Assembly (NCBI GenBank): GCA_028875335.1
Contig: JAPPEF010000162.1
Location: forward strand, 1-24,121
DNA: 24,121 nucleotides
Source: Gemmatimonadota bacterium
GTDB taxonomy: Bacteria; Latescibacterota; UBA2968; UBA8231
Direction of reading: 5' to 3'
This document shows positions 8,244-15,747 of this stretch, piece by piece. A program made the translations under genes and the position numbers. Position 1 is the stretch's first letter, and each line of letters starts with the position of its first letter. The notes under the pieces are model-generated. The model searched no databases. It saw only the letters and a list, made by a program, of their open reading frames with translations, and was not told the DNA's origin.

Positions 8244-8281
8244 CGGTCGATGATGTCCGCCCTTGGATAGACAGACAACAG

Positions 8282-9532
8282 ATGCTCAACGTACTGCGCA
8301 GCCAATTTCTCGAATGGGGCCTCGGCCAAGACCTCAGCGAAGACCTCGCCGCACTGGTCGCCTTGGCCGTGGTGGCCTTCGTCGCCTTGCTCGCCCACCG
8401 TTTAGCCAGAGGCCCTCTGCTCCGCGGCTCCGCCGCCATCATTCACCGCACCGATTTTCCCTATGACGATGTCCTAATCGAGTGCCGGGTCTTGCACCGG
8501 CTGGCTCACTTAGTCCCCGGCCTCATCTTCTACCACCTAGGGCCAATGGCCTTAGAAGGCCACCCCGTTTCCGTCAACATCATCCAGACCGCGGCGCATG
8601 TTTATCTAGTGCTCTCTGGCTTACTAGCCGTTGAGGCGTTGATAAGCGCGGGCGTCAGCATCTACAACAGCACTAGGACCTCGCACGAAGTCTCTATCAA
8701 GGGGCCGGTGCAGTTCCTCAAGATCATCCTCTTTTTGCTCGGCAGCATCATCGTCGTCGCAACCCTAATCGGCCAATCGCCGCTCTACTTGCTCGGCGGC
8801 CTGACGGCGATGACCGCGGTTTTGCTTTTGGTTTTCCGCGACTCGATCCTCGGGTTAGTCGCTGGCATCCAGATCTCGGTAAATCGCATGGTCGCCTACG
8901 GCGACTGGATTGAAATGCCCCAGTACGGAGCCGACGGCGACGTAATCGACATCACGCTGACGACGGTCAAGGTACAAAACTGGGACAAGACCATTACGAC
9001 CATCCCCACGTACGCGCTAATCGGCGAGTCGTTCAAAAACTGGCGCGGCATGCAGGAGTCAGGCGGGCGGCGGATCAAGCGGGCGATCTACCTCGACGTT
9101 AGCACCATCAAGTTTTGCGACGAGGAAATGCTCACCCGCTTCGCCAAAATCCAGTACATCACCGCCCACATTGAGCGGAAGAAGCAAGAGCTAGCCGAAT
9201 ACAACAAGCTCAATCAAGTGGACCTCTCACATCTGGTAAACGGTCGGCGCATGACTAATATCGGCACCTTCCGCGCCTATGTGCAGGCCTATCTGAAAAA
9301 CCATCCGCAGATCAACCAAGAGATGACCTTTCTCGTGCGTCAGCTAGCGCCGACCTCCAAGGGGCTACCCCTCGAAATCTACGTCTTCTGCCAGGATATC
9401 GTCTGGGCCAACTACGAGGCGATTCAGGCCGACATTTTCGACCACATCTTCGCCATTGTGCCCGCCTTTGATCTGCGGGTTTTTCAGGAGCCGACGGGGA
9501 CGGATTTTCAGGCGCTGGGGGAATCGCAGTAG
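8282..9532 (+). CDS. ybdG: YbdG-like miniconductance mechanosensitive channel (MscS superfamily)
   Basis: This inner-membrane channel opens under membrane tension to release solutes during hypo-osmotic shock. At 416 aa it matches E. coli YbdG (about 415 aa), and several blocks are near-identical to it as I recall: D-S-I-L-G-L-V-A-G-I-Q-I-S at the pore helix/beta-domain junction, G-D-W-I-E-M-P-Q-Y-G-A-D-G-D-V-I-D-I, the W-D-K-T-I-T-T-I-P-T loop, S-G-G-R-R-I-K-R, R-R-M-T-N-I-G-T-F-R-A-Y, and the C-terminal I-Q-A-D-I-F-D-H-I-F-A-I-V. About five transmembrane segments occupy the first 200 residues. The start ATG at 8282 lacks a strong ribosome binding site. The last codons and stop fall inside a long palindrome (9527-9559), so the extreme C-terminus may have been altered by that element. 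Confidence 0.93.
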   Translation: MLNVLRSQFLEWGLGQDLSEDLAALVALAVVAFVALLAHRLARGPLLRGSAAIIHRTDFPYDDVLIECRVLHRLAHLVPGLIFYHLGPMALEGHPVSVNIIQTAAHVYLVLSGLLAVEALISAGVSIYNSTRTSHEVSIKGPVQFLKIILFLLGSIIVVATLIGQSPLYLLGGLTAMTAVLLLVFRDSILGLVAGIQISVNRMVAYGDWIEMPQYGADGDVIDITLTTVKVQNWDKTITTIPTYALIGESFKNWRGMQESGGRRIKRAIYLDVSTIKFCDEEMLTRFAKIQYITAHIERKKQELAEYNKLNQVDLSHLVNGRRMTNIGTFRAYVQAYLKNHPQINQEMTFLVRQLAPTSKGLPLEIYVFCQDIVWANYEAIQADIFDHIFAIVPAFDLRVFQEPTGTDFQALGESQ

Positions 9533-9559
9533 GGGACGGTTTAAAACCGTCCCCTACTG
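9527..9559. repeat. 33-base palindrome, 16-base perfect arms
   Basis: Left arm CAGTAGGGGACGGTTT (9527-9542), a single central A (9543) and right arm AAACCGTCCCCTACTG (9544-9559) are exact reverse complements. The ybdG stop codon TAG (9530-9532) lies within the left arm. There is no T-run on either side, so a standard intrinsic terminator is unlikely, although the hairpin could still block 3' exonucleases or affect readthrough toward ogt. It looks like an isolated copy of a REP-like or miniature palindromic element; no second copy is visible in this window. Confidence 0.85.
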
Positions 9560-9589
9560 TGTTGCCGTCAAAAATGAAAAGATACCGCT

Positions 9590-10090
9590 ATGTCCACTGA
9601 AAACTTGCTCTACACCACCGTGTCCAGTTCCATCGGCGAGCTACTCCTAGCCGGCGACCCCACCAGCTTGCGGCACATCCATTTCAAGGGACACGACTTT
9701 ACCCCGCCGCCGGATTGGCAGGCCGTGGCCACTCTGCCCTATCCGGTCGCCGACCAACTCGACTCCTACTTCGCCGGTCATCTACGCAGCTTCGATCTGC
9801 CGCTCCATCCTCAAGGAACGGCGTTTCAGCGCAAAGTCTGGGCCGCACTCGCGGAGATTCCCTACGGCGAGACGGTCTCCTACCTAGAACTAGCTCGCCG
9901 CATCGGCAACCCAAACTCGGTCCGCGCCGTCGGTCTAGCCAACGGTAAGAATCCCCTGCCGATAGTCGTGCCTTGTCATCGCGTCATTGGCAGCAACGGC
10001 GCGCTAGTCGGCTACGCCGGAGGGCTGCCGATCAAAAAAGCGTTGCTCGCCCTCGAAGGTGTGCTTGCTCCTCAACTCGATCTCTTCTAA
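9590..10090 (+). CDS. ogt: Methylated-DNA--[protein]-cysteine S-methyltransferase
   Basis: This enzyme removes O6-alkyl groups from guanine by suicidal transfer to its own cysteine. The active-site motif I-V-V-P-C129-H-R-V-I-G is intact, and the helix-turn-helix region P-Y-G-E-T-V-S-Y-L-E-L-A-R-R-I-G and the V-R-A-V-G-L-A-N-G-K-N-P arginine-finger/Asn-hinge segment precede it. At 166 aa it is the normal size for Ogt. The Gfo/Idh gene begins 13 bases after its stop with its own strong ribosome binding site, so the two are probably co-transcribed; no functional link between repair and sugar oxidation is obvious. A 33-base palindrome separates it from ybdG. Confidence 0.96.
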   Translation: MSTENLLYTTVSSSIGELLLAGDPTSLRHIHFKGHDFTPPPDWQAVATLPYPVADQLDSYFAGHLRSFDLPLHPQGTAFQRKVWAALAEIPYGETVSYLELARRIGNPNSVRAVGLANGKNPLPIVVPCHRVIGSNGALVGYAGGLPIKKALLALEGVLAPQLDLF

Positions 10091-10103
10091 AGCTGGAGGT
10101 TTC

Positions 10104-11204
10104 ATGTCCACGTATCGCATTGCTATCATCGGCACGGGTCGCGTCGGCTATCAGTTCAGTTTCTCCGACCTGCCCGACAACCACGCCGCCGCCATTGTCC
10201 AACATCCTTCCTGCGAGTTGGTCGCCGGCGTCAACCGAGGGCGCGAAAAGCTCGACGCCTTTGGCGAGCGCTTCGGCGTCGAGGCGCTCTACCACGACTA
10301 TCGGCAAATGCTCGCCGAGGTCCAGCCCGACGTCTGCATCGTCGCCACCCACCCCGAACTCCACGCCGAAATGGTCACTGTCTGCGCCCAAGCCGCCTCG
10401 ACCCGAGCCATCATCTGCGAAAAGCCAATGGCCCTTTCGCTGGAGGAATGCGACCAGATGATCGCGGCCTGCCAAGCGGAGGATGTGCTCTTGCAGATCA
10501 ATCACAACCGCCGTTGGCACTCCGAGTGGGTCCTCGCCAAAACGCTCCTCGACGCGGGAGCTATCGGCGAGTTCAACCACATCTATTGCTACATGGATGG
10601 CGGCAAGCCGGCCCCTTGGTGGCGCAGCGAGAACGAAGGCCCCTTACTGCACGACTTCACCCACTATTTCGACCTAATGGATCTCTACGCCGGCGAGGTG
10701 GATTGGCTGTGCGGCATGGCTGAGCAGCGCATGCGTCCCTGGGCGGTCGAGGATTTTTCGGCTGCTATGCTTAAATTCAAAGGGGGAGCCACTGGGCTGA
10801 TCTGTGGTGCCGAACTGACGCAGTACAACGACAACGCCTTCGAGCTGCGCGGCTCAACCGGCCTGATCCGTATGGATGCTGAGCAAGTCCGCCTCTTTCA
10901 GTCCAAGGTCGCGCTGTCCGAGCCTGACAGCGGCTTTGAGTGGAGCAGCCTCGAAGAAGTCGAAGTCGAACGGCCAGCCCCGGTCTCTACGTACGTCGCA
11001 GCCCTGTCTGAGTTGATTGACGCTTTGGAAGGACGCGGCACCTTGCGCAGCGACGGAGCCGTGGGTCGCCGCTCGCTGGAAATGGTCATGGCTATCTACC
11101 AGTCGCAGCTAGAGGGCAACCGTCCCATTCACTTTCCGATCTCACTCGCCGAATCCGGCGTCGAGGCGCTGCGTCGGGCGGGGAATTTTAAGGAGCGAGT
11201 GTAG
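10104..11204 (+). CDS. Gfo/Idh/MocA family oxidoreductase
   Basis: This is an NAD(P)-dependent sugar or cyclitol dehydrogenase-type protein of 366 aa. The Rossmann motif G-T-G-R-V-G is at residues 10-15, the conserved E-K-P at 106-108 carries the catalytic Lys107, and L-L-H-D-F-T-H-Y-F-D at 181-190 gives the second-domain Asp/His pair used in proton transfer. The start is the ATG at 10104, preceded by GGAGG about 5 bases upstream; a start at 10059 would overlap ogt and add a non-homologous tail. The C-terminal region (S-E-L-I-D-A-L-E-G-R near residue 303) is echoed by a relic at 12314-12361. A second Gfo/Idh gene follows 101 bases downstream. The substrate cannot be assigned from sequence. 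Confidence 0.93.
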   Translation: MSTYRIAIIGTGRVGYQFSFSDLPDNHAAAIVQHPSCELVAGVNRGREKLDAFGERFGVEALYHDYRQMLAEVQPDVCIVATHPELHAEMVTVCAQAASTRAIICEKPMALSLEECDQMIAACQAEDVLLQINHNRRWHSEWVLAKTLLDAGAIGEFNHIYCYMDGGKPAPWWRSENEGPLLHDFTHYFDLMDLYAGEVDWLCGMAEQRMRPWAVEDFSAAMLKFKGGATGLICGAELTQYNDNAFELRGSTGLIRMDAEQVRLFQSKVALSEPDSGFEWSSLEEVEVERPAPVSTYVAALSELIDALEGRGTLRSDGAVGRRSLEMVMAIYQSQLEGNRPIHFPISLAESGVEALRRAGNFKERV

Positions 11205-11305
11205 TCCGGTCACAGTACTTTGCAGCCGCGGCGTAACATCCGCAGCCATTCAGACAGGCAACGCGACCGTTCATATTCACATCTAGCTGCGTCCGGAGAA
11301 TAGAC

Positions 11306-12313
11306 ATGGCCAAATCCAAAACGCGACCCAAGTACAAAAGTCGCGCCCGCAAAAAACTTCGCGTCGCCTTCATCGGCGCTGGTGGCCGCGCCCTAATGGC
11401 TCACTACCCCTCACTGCGCGACATTCCCGAGGCAGAACTAGTCGCCGTCGCCGAACTCGACGAACAGCGCCTGCGCAAAACCTGTGACCTCTACGACATC
11501 AAAGGCCGTTACAGCGACTACCGCCAAATGCTCGAACGCGCAAAACCCGACGCGGTCTACGCCATCATGCCGCCGCACCACCTTTTCGACATCTGCGCCA
11601 CCGTGATCGAACACGGCTGCCATCTCATCATCGAAAAACCCCCCGCCGTTACCACCGAGCAAATCCGCCAACTCGCCGCTTTAGCCCGGCGACACAAAGT
11701 CCTGACCGGCGTCGCCTTCCAACGCCGTTTTGCCCCCGTCATTCGCCGTGGTAAAACGCTGTGCGAAGAGCGCGGCATCGTGCACACCGCCCACGCCAGC
11801 TTCTACAAAAACTGGGTCGGCGGCGCGCCCTACTATCGCGGAGCGTTGGACATGCTTACCTGCGATGGCATCCACGCCGTCGATACCTTGCGCTACTTAT
11901 GCGGCGGCGAAGTCGAATCCGTTGCCAGCGACTCGCGCCGCCTCGACGCCGACCACTGGAATGTCCACCTAGCTCTAGTCCGTTTCAGCAGCGGGGCCAC
12001 CGGACTCTTGCTCAACAACTTCATGGCTGGTCGGCGGATGTTCAGCGTCGAGGTCCATGCCCCCGGCATCTCCTTCTTCGGCGACCCCGAAGAAGGCGGC
12101 CAGCTCTACGCCGACAACAAGACCGAGCCTATCGACGAATTGGACCCTACCGTCCTAGCAGGCAGCGCAGAGGACTATCGAGCCTTCGGCCCCTACGATA
12201 CCAACCGCCACTTCGTGGACTGCATGTTAAAGGGAAAAGACCCCGAAACGAATTTCGACGACGCGACCAAGACCATGGAATTGGTCGACGCGATCTACCG
12301 TTCGCAGATTTGA
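11306..12313 (+). CDS. Gfo/Idh/MocA family oxidoreductase with basic N-terminal tail
   Basis: This protein of 335 aa has the family Rossmann motif F-I-G-A-G-G-R-A at residues 22-29, E-K-P at 110-112, and C-D-G-I-H-A-V-D-T-L-R-Y at 186-197, where Asp187/His190 fit the catalytic pair. It begins with a Lys/Arg-rich stretch (MAKSKTRPKYKSRARKK) before the first beta-strand, an extension not usual in the family. The ATG at 11306 has GGAG 9 bases upstream, supporting translation of the tail. It is distinct from the Gfo/Idh gene just upstream and likely acts on a related sugar acid or cyclitol. Past its stop, the same frame continues with a short piece resembling a Gfo/Idh C-terminus. Confidence 0.92.
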   Translation: MAKSKTRPKYKSRARKKLRVAFIGAGGRALMAHYPSLRDIPEAELVAVAELDEQRLRKTCDLYDIKGRYSDYRQMLERAKPDAVYAIMPPHHLFDICATVIEHGCHLIIEKPPAVTTEQIRQLAALARRHKVLTGVAFQRRFAPVIRRGKTLCEERGIVHTAHASFYKNWVGGAPYYRGALDMLTCDGIHAVDTLRYLCGGEVESVASDSRRLDADHWNVHLALVRFSSGATGLLLNNFMAGRRMFSVEVHAPGISFFGDPEEGGQLYADNKTEPIDELDPTVLAGSAEDYRAFGPYDTNRHFVDCMLKGKDPETNFDDATKTMELVDAIYRSQI

Positions 12314-12361
12314 ACAGCACAGTCCGAGTTGATCAACGCTCTTGAAGACAAGGCGTCACTC
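12314..12361 (+). pseudogene. Relic of a Gfo/Idh C-terminal segment
   Basis: Directly after the TGA of the preceding gene, the same frame reads T-A-Q-S-E-L-I-N-A-L-E-D-K-A-S-L. This parallels S-E-L-I-D-A-L-E-G-R-G-T-L in the first Gfo/Idh gene (around 11007-11045), with clear nucleotide similarity as well. The second Gfo/Idh gene already contains its own version of this helix before its stop, so this is an extra copy from a different family member. The match is short (about 16 codons). Confidence 0.45.
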
Positions 12362-12760
12362 GGCGACGCACCGCCCATCCCTATACGCCAACACCGGCGC
12401 GTTGGGCACTGAGCAGTCCGAAGCATACCCATAGAGTTCGTTCATCTCGGCTTCAAAGGCGTTATACGCTGTCAGCCGCTCGACTAGTGCCGTCGAATCG
12501 GTTGACGAGGCGGAGTAAACTATAAACTCCCAAGGGCCACCGCAGGGCTTGGAGCCCACGCCCGCGTAGCGACAGTCCTCAATCGACACGCCCGCGGCGT
12601 CGCCGACGAGCGCGTCGATTTCTCGTCGCATTTCCGCTAGCTGTGTACGGTCGCCTTCCTCGGTCCGCTGGTCTCCATTGTTGTCTCCAACAACAGAGTC
12701 CGAGTCGCCACAAGCAAGGAGGGAAACGGCGATCCATGCTGCCGCAATCAAGTATCGCAT
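12356..12760 (-). CDS. Small lipoprotein with conserved-looking cysteines
   Basis: This protein of 134 aa has a type II signal peptide: M-R-Y, a hydrophobic stretch and the lipobox L-L-A-C17, followed by G-D-S, an acidic linker, then a folded domain. The mature domain holds cysteines in E-D-C-R-Y, K-P-C-G-G-P-W, S-D-C-S and D-G-R-C, so up to two disulfides are possible outside the cytoplasm. The P-C-G-G-P-W-E-F-I-V-Y-S segment looks familiar from hypothetical lipoproteins in several phyla, but I can name no function. GAGGAAG lies about 5 bases before the ATG. It sits 49 bases downstream of the SBF transporter gene on the same strand and converges with the Gfo/Idh pair. Confidence 0.75.
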   Translation of the reverse strand: MRYLIAAAWIAVSLLACGDSDSVVGDNNGDQRTEEGDRTQLAEMRREIDALVGDAAGVSIEDCRYAGVGSKPCGGPWEFIVYSASSTDSTALVERLTAYNAFEAEMNELYGYASDCSVPNAPVLAYRDGRCVAE

Positions 12761-12809
12761 AGTCTTCCTCTCCGTTAAAAGAGAGCCATAGTCTGCACTG
12801 TGAGAACAC

Positions 12810-13775
12810 CTAACCTACTGAACGGTTCCCCCACCGCGTCGCGATAACTGAATCCATGAAAATCTGCCCTAGGTGAAACACAATACAAGGTATTGCTAAC
12901 AACCCCTTCTGCTCGGGCGACACCGCCGAATCCGGCAAAAACGCCAGTACCGTCATCGCCACCGGCAAGGTCTTCTGGCTCGCCATCAGCACAACGGTCT
13001 TGCGCGCCGCCGCTTCGAGCTGCAAAAGCACGCAAGCGCCGCCATTGAGCAGCAGGTAGAGTGCGTGGATTGCCAATCCAGACACTACCAGAATCAACAA
13101 GCTCGCAGGTTCTATCTGGGCTAGCCGTCCAGAAGACTCGCTGAATTTCATCCACGGAATCGAGATCAGCGCCGCGTTGCTGGCCAAAGTCAACCGCGAG
13201 CGCTGGGCGTCGACCCAATCGACGGCGAAGCGCCGCAGGTACTTGCCGACGCCCAAGGGCAGCAAGATCGAAAGACAGAGTTTGGCGAACAGATCGCTAG
13301 CCGAAAGCTCGACTTGGCCTAGGGAACTCAGCAGATGCGCCAACACGAAGGGGACCGTGAAGATGCCGGCGATATTGGTCAGCACCGTCAAAAGCAAGGC
13401 CAAGGCTACGTTGCCTCTGGCCTGCGCCGTCAACGCCACGCCCGAGGTCAGGGTCGTCGGCATGCAGCAGAACAGGGCCAGACCGAATTGGAAGGCGGGC
13501 TCCATCGGAAGCTGGAATGCGATCGCCGCACCTATAAAGGGCGTGGCGAAGAGAATCGAAACACACCCCCAAGACGTCGCCTTCCACGCAGCGAGAGCCG
13601 CGTGGACTTCGTCGGTCTTCAGCATCAGCCCCGAAAGGAAAAAGATGAGGCCAACCGCGATGTACTGCGTGGGCAGTTCGGCCATGTAGAGGCCCGGACG
13701 GGGAAAGAAGAAACCCACCACGGCCACGACCAACAAACCAACGGGCAGAAATTGTCGCTGAAGGAAACCTAGCAT
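12810..13775 (-). CDS. Bile acid:sodium symporter-like (SBF/YfeH-type) transporter
   Basis: This protein of 321 aa has about ten hydrophobic segments. The early block Y-I-A-V-G-L-I-F-F-L-S-G-L-M-L-K-T-D-E-V, then M-P-T-T-L-T-S-G-V-A-L-T and L-T-N-I-A-G-I-F, and the late V-L-M-A-S-Q-K-T-L-P-V-A-M-T-V-L are characteristic of the SBF-like family (PF13593; YfeH and plant BASS4-type), which carries organic anions with sodium. The substrate is unknown. The start at 13775 keeps the first helix; the next Met (residue 31) would cut it away. The start lies only 11 bases after a strong minus-strand terminator that follows the DtxR-type gene, so its own transcription signal is unclear (see findings). Confidence 0.88.
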   Translation of the reverse strand: MLGFLQRQFLPVGLLVVAVVGFFFPRPGLYMAELPTQYIAVGLIFFLSGLMLKTDEVHAALAAWKATSWGCVSILFATPFIGAAIAFQLPMEPAFQFGLALFCCMPTTLTSGVALTAQARGNVALALLLTVLTNIAGIFTVPFVLAHLLSSLGQVELSASDLFAKLCLSILLPLGVGKYLRRFAVDWVDAQRSRLTLASNAALISIPWMKFSESSGRLAQIEPASLLILVVSGLAIHALYLLLNGGACVLLQLEAAARKTVVLMASQKTLPVAMTVLAFLPDSAVSPEQKGLLAIPCIVFHLGQIFMDSVIATRWGNRSVG

Positions 13776-13786
13776 GGTCCGCTCAC

Positions 13787-13812
13787 AAAAAAGGCCGGAC
13801 GACGTCCGGCCT
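13787..13812 (-). terminator. Intrinsic terminator after the DtxR-type regulator gene
   Basis: On the minus strand, stem AGGCCGGAC, loop GTC and stem GTCCGGCCT are followed by a run of six T. The 9-base GC-rich perfect stem and U-tract are textbook. It lies 84 bases past the stop of the regulator gene and 11 bases before the SBF transporter start. Confidence 0.88.
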
Positions 13813-13896
13813 GATAGATAGAAGTTATGTCCTCTCAGAATCTACTCGCTCTCTGCTAGGGCAACTATGGGGCAGCCATAACAGACCGCAGAGGTT

Positions 13897-14382
13897 TCAC
13901 GCTTTCACGTCGCCGTTGCTAGACTCTAGGGCATCTTCGCGGAACATCTGGAGGAACCCATTGGCCGCAGGTTTTTCCGAAAACAACACGCGCAGAAAAT
14001 GGACCAGCCGCATCCGCGCTTCCGTGCTGATTAGGTGTTCGACCTTACAGGCGTCGATCATGGCGTCGTCCTCATCCATACCGAGGGCATCTTTGAGGAA
14101 CCGCTGTACGACCAAGCGCGTTTCCTCGACCTCCTGCACCACTTTCAAGCCCTGTTCGGTAAGTTCGAGGAAGCGATTGAGATCCTCTTGCACATAGCCG
14201 CGCTCCTTGAGGTGCTTCATGGCTGTTGAGACGCTGCCTTTGGTGATGCTCAGATGCTTGGCGACATCCGAGACGCGGGCGTAGCCGTGCGCCTCGCGCA
14301 GTTCGTGGACCGCCATCAGATGATGGGCCGCACTGTGGCTTAGTTCGTTTTCTTCGTAAGCTCTCCAGACTTCCTCAAACAT
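13897..14382 (-). CDS. DtxR/MntR-family metal-dependent transcriptional regulator
   Basis: This protein of 161 aa controls metal uptake genes in response to Fe(II) or Mn(II). Residues 15-75 form a winged helix-turn-helix (V-S-D-V-A-K-H-L-S-I-T-K-G-S-V-S-T-A-M-K-H-L). The dimerisation/metal domain carries A-C112-K-V-E115-H116-L-I-S, which matches the C102/E105/H106 metal site of DtxR. It lacks the C-terminal SH3-like domain of DtxR and is nearer MntR in length. It lies 48 bases downstream of gap on the same strand, so co-transcription is likely, and ends in an intrinsic terminator. No metal transporter gene is nearby, so its targets are elsewhere or it is autoregulatory. Confidence 0.92.
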   Translation of the reverse strand: MFEEVWRAYEENELSHSAAHHLMAVHELREAHGYARVSDVAKHLSITKGSVSTAMKHLKERGYVQEDLNRFLELTEQGLKVVQEVEETRLVVQRFLKDALGMDEDDAMIDACKVEHLISTEARMRLVHFLRVLFSEKPAANGFLQMFREDALESSNGDVKA

Positions 14383-14430
14383 ACATTTCGCCTTTCCTTC
14401 TCTGCTTAAGGCGCAGGGCCTCGTATTGAA

Positions 14431-15487
<1,057 letters not shown>

Positions 15488-15524
15488 CCGCTCATCGCTG
15501 CGGGTTATACGACTATCCAAGAGG

Positions 15525-15701
15525 ATGATGAACGGAACTTTACAGCCCGATGTAAAAACTTATATTGCACAGTTGCAGGAAGCGGGCAAGGCGGGCAAAT
15601 CGGACTTGATTCTCAATTTTTGTCAATTTTTGTGTTGTAGAAACCTAACGAATAACCCCGGCCTCAGCAAGAGCACCACCGTTGGTCGAGATGCGCGATA
15701 G
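15525..15701 (+). CDS. Possible short ORF or gene fragment, 58 aa
   Basis: An ATG-started frame of 58 codons begins MMNGTLQPDVKTYIAQLQEA and ends at TAG 15699-15701. The first 30 residues look protein-like (a predicted amphipathic helix, P-D-V-K-T-Y-I-A-Q-L-Q), while the rest is cysteine- and asparagine-rich and spans two tandem repeats. AAGAGG sits directly against the first ATG, too close for a normal ribosome binding site. I do not recognise it. It may be the 5' piece of a decayed gene or chance; it overlaps the longest possible start of the M20 gene. Confidence 0.2.
   Translation: MMNGTLQPDVKTYIAQLQEAGKAGKSDLILNFCQFLCCRNLTNNPGLSKSTTVGRDAR
15613..15632. repeat. Tandem direct repeat, 2 x TCAATTTTTG
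   Basis: Two exact 10-base copies lie head to tail at 15613-15622 and 15623-15632. A second near-exact pair (GCGGGCAAG then GCGGGCAAA) lies just upstream at 15582-15599. They may be binding sites or slippage products. Confidence 0.7.
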
Positions 15702-15747
15702 TGGGCTAGCTGAAGGGCGGGAAGGACGATCAAAGAGCAGAGAAGCG

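Noticed and set aside
9527..9559. Standard intrinsic terminator for ybdG
   Set aside because: The stem is strong but no T-run follows on either strand; classed as a palindromic repeat.
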